Positions 1 to 14,084 of a stretch of 64,000 nt of DNA are shown in pieces (position 1 is the first letter of the stretch; each line of letters begins with the position of its first letter). The notes under the pieces are model-generated. The model did no database searches. It saw only the letters and a list, made by a program, of their open reading frames with translations, and was not told the DNA's origin. The stretch is from Channa striata (Eukaryota; Chordata; Actinopteri; Anabantiformes; Channidae), in assembly GCA_033026295.1 (NCBI GenBank), contig CM065175.1:23260837-23324836 (forward strand). The letters run 5' to 3'. The position numbers and the translations under genes are program-made.

Positions 1-1921
1 TGAACGGTCCAGGTTATTTTTTTTGTTTGTTTTTGGATCCACTTTGCTGGTTTAAATTCACAGACTTTGAAAAAGTTTCTTACAATTGCACAATTGGACA
101 ATTTGTTATTAAAATCAAATAATAAAGACTCAGGGGGAAGTAACGCGTGAAAAAAAAAGTCATATTTGCCAAAGCTGGGCAAAACAAATCGTCAAGCACT
201 TCATCAGGCCACTTACCTTTGGATCTTTAGACAAAAAAAAAGTTCCAAACTCTGTTTCTCCCAAAAGAAAAATAAAAGAGCTAAAAAGATTTTTTATAAA
301 CCTCTCTCAGGGGTCCAGAGTGCAGCGGCGCGCTCGCCGGAGGCCACAAAGTTGGCCCGGCGCTCGGCTTAATTGCTGTCACATGTAACCTTACCTGTAT
401 GCCAATTAGCCCCGTGACTTGCTATTAGGAGATTCCTTGAGCTCTAGGCCACTGACCAAGGGCACCTCAGGGTTTGGGGCCTAATAATTAGAGTGTAATT
501 CTATACAGCCCAGGCTTATGATGAATTTGACCAGGACTTTACCAAAAGGGGTTAATTAAATGAGGATCAACCAGAGGTTTAGTAAAGCATTTGATGTTCA
601 TCCATTAATCCACCAATAAAAACAAATCCAAACCTGTGTTTTTGTGGGAGTTGTTTTTTTTTTCAGTTTTAAGTTCCTATCACAGTTTTCCCCAAAAAGT
701 GAAGCAAAATTGGCCAATTGGTCAGTATTAGAACATCCATGTTTGATATTTCATCTATGGAAAACTAGTTCATTTTTGGATAAACTAAGCAGCAAGACCA
801 AACATATTCTTAATGCTGTAGTACAAAATAATTTTCACAATGAACTGAAATATTATTGAGGTAACAGGACAGTGATTTGTTTTTCTAAGTTTAGGAACGT
901 GGGCTTTTTCCCAGTCCTCATAAAGTTCACATGCAGCTCATACCTCAGTGGTCTGGTTAAGACATATCAATGGAATTTTTGATTTCTCTGCATCATATCA
1001 GCAAGGAAACACTGTCCGTGGACTTAAAAACGTCTGTAAGCGAAGCGTCATATTAAGCTGATCATAGAAAAAAGAAGGCAAACAACATCATTACCTGTGG
1101 AAGTGTGTTTCATCCGGCACACACATTTATGTAAGTGTTACAGGCCACATAGCACCATCAAAGTGTTTAAACTAGAATGTGAAAAGTGGAAAATTCTTTT
1201 ATGAGACTGATAGTGAATTATTTAATTTGTCCTTTCATTTTTAGAAGCATCTTTTAACATGTACGTAGATTAGTGCCTCTTCTGTTTGATGCTCGGTGAT
1301 GGATGGCTGGACCAACTGGTGTGGGAAGCTCTGACACACACGGGTGTTAGTTTGGGGGCAAGGGGTGGTAAACATGACTGCACCGCTTGGCCTAGGAAAT
1401 GCCGAGGCCTCCGGTTTACTTGTTAATTTATAGACAGCCTGACAACATCGGCACCCACCATCCGACAATCCCCTTTGGCTGACGCTAAATACGATCCCGC
1501 TGAGGAAAAGAGCCGTCAAGTGAGCGTGCAGGTACGTAACCTGAGCGCACTGTACAGAAATAGAAATTCAAGAATGTCATGTTTGTTGGGAGGGCTTACG
1601 TCCGCAGCCTCTGTCTTGCATGACCCGTGAACAGATACTATCTGGGCGCTTTTGTGCTCACAGGAGGTTAATCGCCGATGCACTGCTGCAGAAAGGCCTG
1701 GTGATGGACAGACAAGGCAGAAGCAAATTGTTGTCTAAAGGAAAATGTGCCATTGTGCCACGAGTGTGTGTGTGTGTGTGCACTAAAAACACACCATTTG
1801 AAGAAGTGAATGACCTACAGAGTCTCCTTCCTATTTGATGAACTTCAGGGAACTTTGTTGGTTGTAAAGCACTTTGTAATTAAACTCTCGTCACGCAGGA
1901 GTGAATGGCCCCACATTAGTT

Positions 1922-1952
<31 letters not shown>

Positions 1953-1965
1953 AGACACACACACA
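1922..1965. repeat. (CA)n microsatellite, interrupted
   Basis: CA repeats with AAAC and AGAC interruptions. A GT array of about 16 bases lies nearby at 1765-1780. Confidence 0.9.
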
Positions 1966-4900
1966 GCAGTACTTTACACTGTGCAAATGTGCAAGGGTGT
2001 TTACCCACTGTGGGGACACGGAGTTGAGTTTTAGAAAGTCAGCGCTGTTTCCTTTGGCCGATTGGGGTTGATTAAGAGGTTAACTGTGGAGAGGTATGGC
2101 GTCTTTAAGGGAGATTTATCAGTTCCTGCTCTGACCCCTTGGGGGTAGCTTCCCTCACCCCCAGTGTCTCCAGGATTTATTTAGTTAATTGTTTATCTGT
2201 CGGAGGGGGTCACCCTTCTCTGCACAACATCTCAGCCCTGTTTGTGCATCTCAAAGCCATTTTTCATCTCGTTTCTGGTGGGATTATGGCGCTGGTTCCA
2301 TTTGCTGACTAAGCGAAGAGGACACGCTGAGTCTCATGACCTTTAACATCTGGCAGCGATACACTCCCAAAATTGGTTATTTTCATTTAACACATATTTT
2401 GCTATCAGTTCAACTTTGGCCCCCATTTGGAGGAATTATGGTGTTTTTCTAATTGCTTCTTGACAGATTTAATTCAGCTCCACTTTAATTTATGGCCTTT
2501 TATTTCCTATTTTTGCATTATGTCTTTAATGTTCTTGCGTATGTTTCACAAAGGCAGTAAAAGATATCTTATAATCCTGACAGCCGAAACGTCACTTCAT
2601 CCTTTCACACAGGAAAATGTGCAACCTTTTATTGTCCAAACATCATGAGTACACGTTACCAAGTTACCATGGTGGCCAGTTTGTAGGCAATTTCAGATAT
2701 AATGCAAATGAATTTCGCATTTAAAACTTGATCATTTTATGATTCAATCTTTCACACAGGTTGTCGGACAACTTGTCCAAAACCCTCTTAAAATCCTCCG
2801 GTGATAGCTAGTGCTCACTATCTCTCCAAATGCCACACACACATGCTTACTCAGCCGTACATACTCTCACACCTCTTGTGTAAGGGGGGGTTTGTCGCTG
2901 TGAAGAGGCAACTGGGCTTTTGCTGGGGTGATGGGGAGGCGAGTTGGAGGGGGCTATACAGGGAATGCTATGTGGCTTGCATGACCTGACATGTCTCTGA
3001 AGCTGGAGGGGGTCTCGACCTTTGACCACGGGCTCCAAAACTAGGAAGATGAAAAAAGGGGACAGGGTGGGGAGTTTCGCCTCTAAACAAGGGCTTCTGT
3101 TTTAACCACTCCAGGAATGCCAGTTCCATAAAAAAGTTGCTTACAGAGAAAAGAAGAAAGAGAAAAAAGAAGGGATAAAAAGATCTGTCTATCTATGTAT
3201 CTAGAAACAGCTGAGACATACGCTACAGCCCTGTTTGGTCAGTTGTGCCCAAACAGCCCTGGTTATAAATTTTCATGCGTTCAGACTGTGACTGGTGCAC
3301 TTACTCCAGGCAGAACCCTGATTCTCCACCCTTCCTCCTCCTCCGTCTTCACCTTCATAAAGCAAACTTTACCGCCATTTTCACTCTGAAACTGTGGTCA
3401 TGCGATCGGGCAATAAATTAACCTCTGGACCCCGGCTGAAGTCTGAGCCGTTGTGAATTGCCGGTTGAGGCTGGGGCGGCTGCAGAACAGTGTTGACGCA
3501 GCACTGCAGAGGTTGAATCAGGAGATAACCTTGTTTTTCCACAGCGTCTTCCTGAGCGGGCACTGGAGTCTGGATGACTTCCCAACAAGACCCAGGGAAG
3601 GCCTGTCCCCCTCCAGGGAGAGGCTCTGCTACAAAAACGGCCTCACAGAGGACTCAGTCTTCACACTGATGTCACATTTAAACTTTGTTTGAAAGAAAGA
3701 GGCCAGTAAAAAGTTGGTCAGCTCGGGAGTTCAGTTCACTGAAGATAGTGAGGGCAGTTTTGATCATCCTCCACGTGGCTCCTAAGTGGGTTAAACGATC
3801 TCCAGACCTGTCAGGAGGTGGCTAGATGAATATGTCCAGAACATCTTATTATCTTTAATATATTTCTATATACTTTGTACCTGCAAATTTGTCCTAAATT
3901 GATGAATTTTTCTCAGGTTATTCTTGACTGTCACTGATGAACAGAAATGTGCAAAGCGTTTGATCAAACCGAAGATCAATCATTTCTCTAAAATAGCTCA
4001 GAGCTGCATCTCGTGAACCTTCAGTTATATATAGACAGAGCACAGCAAAGTGTTACAACTTCTGACAGTTGTAGAACAAGGAAATGAAAAGCATCAACTC
4101 TTGTTTCCTTTGTACTATGCAGCAAAACTTATTTCCTGTATCTAAAAACAGTAAAGGTGTAGTTCTCATTCCTGTCCAATCGTTTGTATCTGGCCTGTGC
4201 CAAAAAGACAAAATGCAGCCCTCTGCATTTCATCATTATCATACGTTTTTTCCATTAGCTTTCATCAAAACCCATAGTTTACATCAAAAAATAATATATT
4301 GACAAGATGATATTGACTGAGGTGAGGGGGCTAAACGATTACAAAAACGCTTGTCCTTCTGAAGGCACTGACACGTTCGAATTTTAAGCGAGTTACAGGC
4401 TTTTGCAGGTAATCTGTCGAGTTTGTGCTAATTGTTGCCAATTTTTTGGAGAAATGCACCAACTGTTTTGCAGAATTAAGGCTAATTTGAGAAATGGACG
4501 AAAGCAAATGAGGAAAAACTGAAATAATTAGTGAACGCTTGATTTTTTTCACATGAAAATGATTCATTTTGTTTCGATAATCGAATTTTAAGTTGCACGC
4601 TCACAGGTATTTCTTTGACTGTAAAAGCACATCCATGAAGTCCACGTGAGGCGGACAAGTGGTCAGCGAGCATCTTGATGGTGATTTTGATGAAAGGTCA
4701 GAGGAGCTAACTTGTTCCTACGGCTTCTATTTGTGGATCATGAATCCCTATCGACTGTGCCAGCAACTAATCAGAGGCTCATATAGGGTTTTCAGACTTT
4801 CCTCCGACCGATCGTACCCTCTGATTGGATCAGCCCTAATCCTCCAGCGTGACATCCCGCTGGTGGAATTCGCACGGGCCTTCCATCTGACCGTCATTAC

Positions 4901-6390
4901 ATGACCCAAGAGATCTTGAATACCCTCAACAAGCAGCGCGTGCGGCATGAGTATATTCTTTGAGCGGATACTTTCCTGTCTGGTTGCTGTGCAGCACCAG
5001 TCAACATGCCGTGTACCGCCTCCCAAATTATGCACTAAAGCTGTTGAAGTGCCCCTCCAGGGCCTAGGGACATTTCTTCTCAACGTCTCTGTACCTAAAC
5101 ATTAGCACGCAGGTCTGCTCTGAGCCGCTCTAACTGTTAAACGTGTGTAGGGGTGGAAAAAGGCCAAATTCCCCTCCCTGCAGTTAAAATCTCAGACGGT
5201 GGTCTTTAATGCATTCACCCACTCCTGCTCCCTCCCTCCTGCACTCCCAATAAAAACCTCTGACCAACAGCTGACCTCTTGCATGGCCCCATTCTCGCTG
5301 CTCCACTGTCCTTCACTCCTTCTCTCTCCCTCTCTCCATCCATTCCTTCTTCGCCTTTGCCACAGCAGCCCATGGAGGGCCAATGGGAACCAGCAGCTGC
5401 AGGGAGAAAGAGGTGGGGTCTCGGGCTGGGCAGAGGGGGGGTGTTAGGGTCAAGGGGGGTCGCAGTACTGGTATAGTCATCGCAGGGGCTCGGATGAGGG
5501 GGCATCGGTTTCCCCTTCAAAGGCTGTGCGGTGACGTCCACACACCTCCTGCACCCCTTCTTCTCCACCCCCCACCTCTTGCTCCCTTGCGGCCCCCTTT
5601 GGCCCCGCTGTTCCTTGGCTCTCAGAGGTCAAGACAGCCGAGGGTTAATAAAGTGATACCAGGTGTTAGCCAGAGAGAAGTGTTTTTCCCCCTCATCTCT
5701 TAACTCCCACCAGCAGCAAACTGTGCCCCCCCATTTCACACCACTGAATCCTGCTGGGATATCCATCCGCAGAGTAAGCCCATTGGAAAAGGTGGCCCGT
5801 GCATGTCAGAGTGAAAACAAGCTGCATGTGTGGGACATGCCCTCTCTCCTCAAAAGCCTACAAGTAGCACAAAGCTGCCAACGCAAGGGGGGGTGGGGGG
5901 TGAAGATACCAGCAAGCAGAAGGGCATTGGGGCTCAAGGGGCATCTGGGACAACAAAGGGTTAACTGGTCCATCAAAGTGGCCGATTATGTCACTAGTTG
6001 AGGAAAAACATCGCAGATCTTATCACTTCCTTGGATTAATGGACAAATAAAAAACGGTAAAGGAGTTGTCGGTTGTCTTGCATGAAGATTGAGGTGAAAT
6101 TTCGTTTGTTTCTTGACCAAGAGAAAAGAAAATACTGACCAGCTGCATCATCGTGACAAAAGCACCGTCCTCTGACAACAAGCAAAGAACAAGTAGAGGG
6201 ACGGTGTCATTGTACAGGTGCTACCATCTGAAAATAACAAGAAAGGTGTTTAGGCTTCGGTTGTGAAAGTGTGAAAAAGTGTGCAAGGGACTGTGGCCAT
6301 GTGTGCACAAAGCATAACCCAAGATATCTGCAAAAACACCAGCAGCGCGCCTCAACTTTTCAAATCCAAACTGCTAAATGAAGGGGCTCC

Positions 6391-6406
6391 TAATTAACGT
6401 TAATTA
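6391..6406. repeat. 16-base perfect palindrome with two TAATTA cores
   Basis: TAATTAACGTTAATTA reads the same on both strands and carries two homeodomain cores in mirror orientation, within a unique, repeat-free stretch. Confidence 0.8.
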
Positions 6407-9338
6407 ACATCAACGACAAGTTGGAGCCATTAGTCCGGCTAATCCCCAGTTTACATTTTCCCCTCTCGCTGGAACCCTGCTGGCCAATTCTTACCCAGCC
6501 ACAGAAAGGACGCCTTGTTAACAAGCTCAGCATCAAAGATACAATTCCCCCCTTGAAATGATTTTGCCTCCATTAGGGCCCGAGAGCCGGTCCTGATCCG
6601 AACGCTTTGCTCAAACAGCCCAAGGAGCGGAAAAAAGAAGGGGCCGGGAGGTCAAGCCCCACATTTAGACTGCTCCATCCGATCCATCAATGACTCATTT
6701 GCACTTCTTTATGACCCCGGACATGTAAAAAAAAAAAAAAAGAAGGGAAAAACGTACCGACAACAAAGATAAAAAGGGCTGTAAAATCTGTAAAAGATCT
6801 GATACTGTAAAAATGCTCGAAAGCACAGGTTTTTTTTTAAGGTTGGCAGCTTTCTTCATAGTAGGAGAACTAAAGGCAGGGGGGTGGAGCGTGAGCCAAT
6901 GACCGGAGAACGTGTTTGTGCTTTAAACATGAGCACAGGTGCTGCCATGGGCATGTGTGCTCAGCACCACAGTAGTAACTGAGAAACAAAAGGCCTGCTG
7001 GTTTTAGAAGACTAACGGATGGAAGTTTATAATCCTAAACACGTGTTCACATATGTGCAGGAGCAGATTGTCTACATACAGAATAACTGGCCAGTCTGTG
7101 CTTTATTTTGTCAGTTTGTACTTTCTTTCTATGATTTTAGTTTAGTTACGATTTTAAACGTCCCTCTGACTTTTCAATGCGAAAATATTTCTCTGCTTCT
7201 CAGCTAGAATCTGAGAAATATTTTTTGGAACTGCGGAAAAGCAGCGTGACGGTGATTACAGCCTCCATAGCCTGAGCAACGAGATGACATAATCTGCACC
7301 GAAGGTTCCTCCAGGTGATGTCATCTAGAGGCATTTGACAGCTAGAAGTAAGGAGATATTTTGGGGAAGTTAGAGGTGTACGACATTCATTCACATGTAC
7401 GAGTTAAACTGGAACCAAAAGAAGCCAGTTCAAAACTTCCTTTAATGAGTAAAATATTAAAAGATGACATGTCCTTTTTATAGCTGAGCTGTTTCGTCTC
7501 ATAGAAAAATTACAAAGTCTCTTAAATTTCAGCGTGACATATCGATATCAAAAACTGGATCTGAAAGTCAATTAGTCCTTGGAAACAATGTACTAGCTGC
7601 ACCATTGCACGTTTAGGGAGTTTGATAGAATTTGCATATGGTGTTTACATATAATATTTCGTCTCTGTATTGTTATCCAGATTATTTGACCCTTGTTTCT
7701 TCCCTGAAAACAGTGAACAAAACGGAGAGGGCACAACTTGTTCTGGATGTCACTGTCATTACCCAATGAATGGATAGAAACTTCCTCTGCCAAAGGCATA
7801 AATCCACAAGTCACATATTGTGAAGCAGCTAGAGCAGAACATAAAGCAAAGCAAGTGTCATGAGGGAGTTTGTGCAGTTTTCTTAATGTAGCCACAGTCA
7901 AGCTGCTGACAATTAGTTTTTTTTTGGGGGGGGGATTCTGTTACAGAATGTCCATCTTTTGTCTCAACAATAAAAGACTTAACAAAGCCACTAGCTAAAG
8001 GGCTGACACCACCTTTATCATTATCGTCCCACAAAGAAAAAAAATTGCATCATGCTAATATTTCATGCTCTTGTAATGCCCGAGTGTAGAGGTGTTCGTC
8101 AACCTTTGCTTCTTCACGCCTCGGAAAGCAAGTACAATAAATTCCAGCACATCTCCGGAGCTGAGGTGTTGCGTTATTTTTCGGCACAATAGACACGCAG
8201 CTGCAGCGATCAGTCCAGGCTCCCCGGGAGCCACTGGAGGACCACCACAACACATGTTCGTTAATGATCACTTACAAAGGCCACAAAAGGAGCTGCTAGT
8301 CGCTGAGGTCTGTAGTCTTTTGCATTTGAAGCTCTGCGAACGACTCCACCTTCTGCTAAATGTTTAAACGCAGATTGAGTGTCGTTGGGTTGACACTTTA
8401 ACCTCTAACTGAGGAAAACGTCAGCGATTTCTGTTCTTCCTCACCCGGTGGGATAGAATGTAGTGTATAACTGCCTTTAACTAATGGTTCATACTGTTGT
8501 GTCTATTTTGTGTCTCAGTGCCAACTAAGTTGCCATAATCTACAACATAAATGATTGTCTATAATCTCCTGCTCACTTAAGGCGGCTTTAAGGTTTAATT
8601 CCTTTGCCTTCAAACTTGCTTAGTCTTCAAAGGTCTTAGCAACAAAAGCCAGGGTACAGCATTATCGAAGCCAGTATGGTACTTCATTCCCAAAGGATTT
8701 CCCCATCATTAAAATACAACACTGTAAACAAGGAGACTGATGGTGTAAAGGTGCAATCTGAATCTTACTGTGTAAGGAACATCATTATGTATAAAAATAA
8801 CCACAGGTTTCAAAGGTTTCCTGACTGGATCTGAAATGGATCAAAGTGGAATAGGTGTCTGGAGGTCAGGCAGTTTAGGTTCTGCCTTATGATGGGTGTG
8901 TCCAAGCCAAACAACTTCTGGCAAAGCAGTAAACATCAAGAGAAAGTTCCTAATGCTCCGAACACTACAGCTGCTTTTAGAGAACGGTGCTGCCCGAACA
9001 AGCTCACACTTAAACACATATTTGTGCACACATGGGCCGAGCACGCTCACGGCACATACATGTGTGTACTCTTGAACACATGCTCGCAAACATGCTCTCG
9101 CACACACACGGAGGCACCTACCCCTCTGGGGCGATCCACGACCCTCCCCCACGCTTGAAACCTGATCTGTCGGCATGCAGCGCGGAATTCTCCAATCGCC
9201 CTGACTTTTGACCTCTGACCTTTTTGGCAGTGCACAGAAGAGAAGATGAAGTGCCCAAGCCTCTCTCTTCCCCGACACAAAAAATCCCCTGTTCTAGCAG
9301 CCCTCCCACACATGAACGCACACACACAAACATAGTAG

Positions 9339-9366
9339 ACACACACACACACACACACACACACAC
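9339..9366. repeat. (AC)n microsatellite
   Basis: Fourteen AC units; an opposite-phase GT array follows within 100 bases, so the two can pair as an inverted repeat. Confidence 0.9.
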
Positions 9367-9458
9367 TGATTCCTTTTGGGACGTCTTGAGGCCAAATACC
9401 CTCTCTGGTTCCCGTGAGGCACATGATCAAACTAATGATTCTGGATATGTAGGTAGCA

Positions 9459-9532
9459 GTGTGTGTGTGTGTGTGTGTGTCAGCGTGTGTGTGTGTGTCT
9501 GTGTGTGTGTGTGTGTCAGTGTGTGTGTGTGC
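9459..9532. repeat. (GT)n microsatellite, interrupted
   Basis: GT repeats broken by TCAGC, TCT and TCA. Together with the AC array at 9339-9366 it forms a CA..TG pair able to fold back. Confidence 0.9.
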
Positions 9533-10521
9533 GCGTTGAAAAGTGAGAAACTTTGACTTTTGAAGTCCCAGTGGTGCATCATTCTCACAGTGAAGTCATC
9601 ACACAGTCATTAAAGCTTTGAGGGTTTTAATAAAGGGGCAACATAACAGCCAGTACTTGTTATCATTGCAACCATCATCATCGTCATCACAATCCTCTTC
9701 ATTGTCCTCATCAGCAGAGAACAAGACACTGAGAGAGACACTCAGAGAGCTGGAGTGTCACAGCCATGTGTTTTTGTAATTTGCCCCCTTTGTGTTGCTG
9801 TGTGTTTTGTGTCTCTGCAAATAACATTTCTTGTGTGTTTGGAGTGTCGCCCGCTATAAATCTACACCTACACCACTCCCTGAAGGCTCCAGTGAGAACA
9901 TATACTCTGATGATGAAGTACAAATGATGTAACCTTCTTGGTAATGGCAATAAATTTGTTTAATCTACACATTTTAACGTGTGACCACAGCCAGTGCTAA
10001 TTTCTAGAACTTGATATTTCATTGTTATCTGTGCAGATTCAGAGATTTCTGAGATTCAGCCTCCACCCAAAACACACTCGAATACCATGGAGGTAAGTAG
10101 AAAGAAAGCGCAGAGCAGCGTGTGTTGTATGTTGAAGGCAAAAGTGTAATGCCTGTTCTGAATGACCACATTCATGGGCAGCCTGTGATAAAGACGTTCA
10201 TTGTACAAATGGAGATAACATCACACACTTTTGGAAGCATTCGTGAAGCAGTGCTCTGACATGCACATGAAAAGTCACAAAGTTGTATTGTTTTGTGAAG
10301 GAAATTTCAGCGCTAGACGTTTTTCTTAACTCGCCACACCTGGCCAATTGCCGCATTAAGTGGGCGTTACTGATTGTTGTCCAACGCTGGAAAGGTCCGA
10401 GGGTTACCGACAACTTTGTCTCAAAAGCTGGATAAATTAAGGCACAACTCTCTACTTATTGAAGAAAATCTGTTAGTTGGAAGATCTGAAGATGGCAGAA
10501 GTCAGTCACTGAGCACATACA

Positions 10522-10705
10522 TGTTACAGTGAAATTTGTCCTCTGCATTTGACCCATCTCTCTGGGGGGGTCAGGTGGGCAGCCACCACCGGTGCTGGTG
10601 CTGGGTGTCTGGTTGGGGGACGCACCTGGTGGGCAGGCCAGGATTTGATCCTGCACAGTTCTGCACCCCAAACCATCCAGCTGCTCTATCCATTGAGCTA
10701 GATCT
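10522..10705. mobile_element. SINE-like interspersed repeat
   Basis: Starts with ACAGTGAAATTTGTCCTCTG and continues CATTTGACCCATC, then a GGGCAGCCACC region and a tail with ATTTGATCCTGC and CATTGAGCTAGAT. These are the hallmarks of a repeat found throughout teleost genomes whose distal part resembles a tRNA B-box region. No protein is encoded. Confidence 0.6.
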
Positions 10706-10861
10706 TGCGTCAGTGTGTCTTTCCTTACTGAGCAACACTATCAAACAAACATCTCAGGGGTTTAGGGTTAGCGTTATCTCGATATCCTGATGACTCCACC
10801 CTGTTCCCACCTCCCACCTCAACAAGCCTTTTCAAGCCAGGGTGGAACTAAGGCCCACTCT

Positions 10862-10980
10862 GGACGATATAACTGGCTTCCCTGGCCACTTTTATTTGAC
10901 CGGAAGAAGCCATTTGGATAAGAAGTGAAACGTCTCTATCCAAGAAGAAAGACGTCAGCTGACATGATTCAATCTTTGGT
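10862..10980. mobile_element. Degraded retroelement fragment
   Basis: GAAGAAGCCATTTGGATAAG followed by AAGTGAAACGTCTCTATCCA resembles the common fish word GAAGAAGCCTCTCGGATGAG..GAAACGTCTTC from an abundant retroelement. It is short and without a usable frame. Confidence 0.45.
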
Positions 10981-13900
10981 TAACCAACAAAGAACTATTT
11001 TCTGACTTAAAATGCTGTAAAACCTCTTGAAATTGAACAGAAATAATAATAAAACGTTTCATCTCGCTCATGGACTCAGTGTAACTCAACTCCTTAAAAA
11101 TGTTTACGCGCCTATGGTGATTTACTGTATGCTGGGTGTGAGCGACTTTCCCATACGTCCCAGCCTGTATCCCAAATGCGTCTTTAAATTCCCCAGAGCA
11201 CCACCTCTCTCCTCCACCATCTGACCTCTGCCATTTGCGCATTGTGTGTGTCCGGCATGACTGCTCTCGTCATTTTCCCCTTTGATTGGCCTTCACACAA
11301 TGTCATCAGTGTTGCAGCTGTCTGAAAAGGCCTCTTGTGCAGTATCTGAGCAATGCCAATCACCATGATGCGTCCACAACTTTGCTTTTAGTTCCATTCA
11401 GGCGCTGTGACAAACGGCAAACTGTCTGGTGAGCATGTGTCAAGCCACTTGATTTACTGCTTTGTTTGACTGCACTGGCCCTTTTTTAAATGTCGCTCCC
11501 GTCTTGTATGGACTTACTGTATTGGTAAGAATTGCCATGGCCGTAAGCTTGAAATTTTAATGTACAGACAGACTGAGAGAATTGTCCCACTGTATGTGTG
11601 ACTCACTCAATGTACTCCCGTCGCACAAAAGCTGACTTATTCTATAATTTTCTGTTTTTTGAACTCGGATGAATTGATTGACTGAAGAATCAATCAAAAT
11701 CATCGTTGGGTTTAACTGGACAAATTCACGCAGGTCTCAGATGTCACAGACAAATATTAAAACCCACCATATCTTCACATTTTAGACGTGGAAGAAAGAG
11801 CCATGTGAATTTCTTTTTGAAAAAAACACCATGTGGTTTGAGTTACTTTGTTAGTGAGTGATGTGGTTTTAACTAGGTATAACTCGGTGTCCTGGACCCC
11901 TAAACTGTAGCCAATCCATTAAGACAAAGCTCTCTTGATCCCTTTCTTTAAATCCTCCACCACGGCTGATTAAATGTAGCCGATTTTCACGCCTGTGCTG
12001 TGGAGGCTGCGAGGCCTGAATGGCTCCTCACAGCACGACCACAGTGGGCTGTCACTCCAGCATCCTGAAGAGGAAGCAGCAGATCAGCAGTAGGCTACTT
12101 AGAGCCGAACACTGGGGAGGTACAGTGTCCAGATCCTGTCCAGGTAGACCCGTGTGTGGCGGACTAAGACATGTGCTCGCCCCTTTCTTCACTGAAACAA
12201 TCTGAAGATAAACTGGGCAACCTTTTTTGTTGTGGCTCAGTAGAGCTCAGACAGTCCAAGACCTTCATCTCTCTTTGAAATATGTCAAGTGAGACTGAGG
12301 CACAGAAATCCATGTTGCTATCATATATACGTCACTTTGCATCTGGCATCATCAGTGACTCAGTGAGTTAACTGTGTTTAGAGCTAACTAAAACCTGTAA
12401 CTAAACCCTGACACAGGCCAAACTTTATATCTGGTATATGTCACTGTTGTTGTTCTTCTTCTTGTTCATCTATTGTCCCTCATTTGGATCTACGGTTCAC
12501 AGGAAATGTGTGAAAGATGTTGACATGCACTTTAGAGACATTCATTGCTGGATGATAAGTTTACTTGTCTTTATGGACACAAATTTGCCCGTCCCAACCC
12601 TTGAGAGTAAATATGTGTCATAGATGCTGTGGCAAACATGCAAAAATGGGTCTAAAAGGTGGATAAAACTATAAGATCACGTTTGTAGTCAGAATGCACA
12701 ATGGACTCACGTTTTTTTTTTTAAATAGAAGAAGATGGATTACTCAGTTAGTGAGGTGGTAAAAAGCATTTCAGTTAATGTGCAGTTGTTGGTTCTGCAG
12801 ATTATCCACCGTGCATGGATACTGGAACACTTAAATTACAGTCTGGTTTACCTGGAGTGTGGCTGTGACGGCAGAGCAGTGGGAGAAAAGGAGCTGTTTC
12901 ACTAAATCCCTGTAAGTAAGTGTCCTGCTAATGGAGCTGCTAACAGTGCTGTGATTTCAAGCAGTCACATTAGCACGTGTGTATTGGAGATGTGAACAGT
13001 GTTACTCGGGTATCGCAGGCAGCTGCTTCACCTCGGGGAGATATTTATAACCATTAGCCCTCATGTTCTGAGGGAAAACTCAAAAATGAAGGAATCTGAT
13101 TACGGGCCTGCCTGCGTTGACCTGACTTCTTCCCTGAATGTAAACACACTGAACTAAATGTGGTCTCACTTTTCCTTTTGGGTGTGATCCGATTAATAGT
13201 GACTTATTTCATAAACCCCCCCTCAGGCAAGGACCAGTTTATTTAATATCTAAACTCATTGGAGAATCTAAAAACATTTTGAATGTTGCACTAATGAAAT
13301 CTGATGTTTTTGTGAATCTGTTGGACTTTTATTTAAGTTTCCCACGATGCACGGATCTGTTTCACCTCCACAAGTTTGGTTCTGTAAGACATTTCAAAGG
13401 AAAATAACCCAATTACAGACAAATCTTCCACATTCCTTTCCTGGATCAGTCCAAACAAAGCATTACTTATGCATCACTTGACTCTCAATACATGACCCTT
13501 TGGACAACAAACTGCCTTCCCTTCTCTCTCGTCCTCCACCCCCTCTCCGAAAGGGTGTTAAGACTTGTCTCTACTTTCCCCAGGGAATGCTGGGAAAGGA
13601 AGGCCTCCACATCTGTCCCCAGCCTTTTAGGAAGAAGTAGAGGGCGACTGAGACGAAGAGGGGAAGATTCCTTCATCGACAAAAAAAAAAAAAAAAACAA
13701 AGAAAGAAAGACAAATAGAAATGTAACTAACAGAAAGTAGAAGAGCTAAAGCGCAATCACTGGCATCCAAGAGAAACTGAAAGGAGACGGAGGGAAAATG
13801 AAAGGGTGATGTAAAGAGGGGAGCAATTTTGTGAATGAGAGATGGATCGCGCCTCCTTATGAAGCCATCCATCACTCCTTCAATAGCCCAGTGGGCAGAG

Positions 13901-14050
13901 GGAGAGGAGCAGGCGCCCTGGGCCCTCCTTCAAAAGGCCGGGAGCAGAGAAGGGAGGAGAGGAGGACGGCTGCAATGTGCTGGTGGAGCTGTGATCTTTA
14001 CTTCCCTCCCTCCTGTGAAGTCAGCAGGGAAAGTGATTAAGCCAGCCTCT

Positions 14051-14084
14051 CTCCTCCTCCTCCTCCTCCTCCTCCTCCTCCTCT
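14051..14084. repeat. (CTC)n trinucleotide repeat
   Basis: About eleven CTC/TCC units inside a pyrimidine-rich stretch. Confidence 0.9.

Larger units (their letters stand above)
1..10521. other. No gene seen; microsatellites and possible conserved non-coding stretches
   Basis: Short frames only, none with domain-like sequence. Stretches near 360-560, 2040-2290 and 6360-6720 are free of repeats and rich in homeodomain cores (TAATTA, ATTA) or long unique words, as non-coding regulatory elements often are; I could not test conservation. CA/GT arrays are listed separately. Confidence 0.6.
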
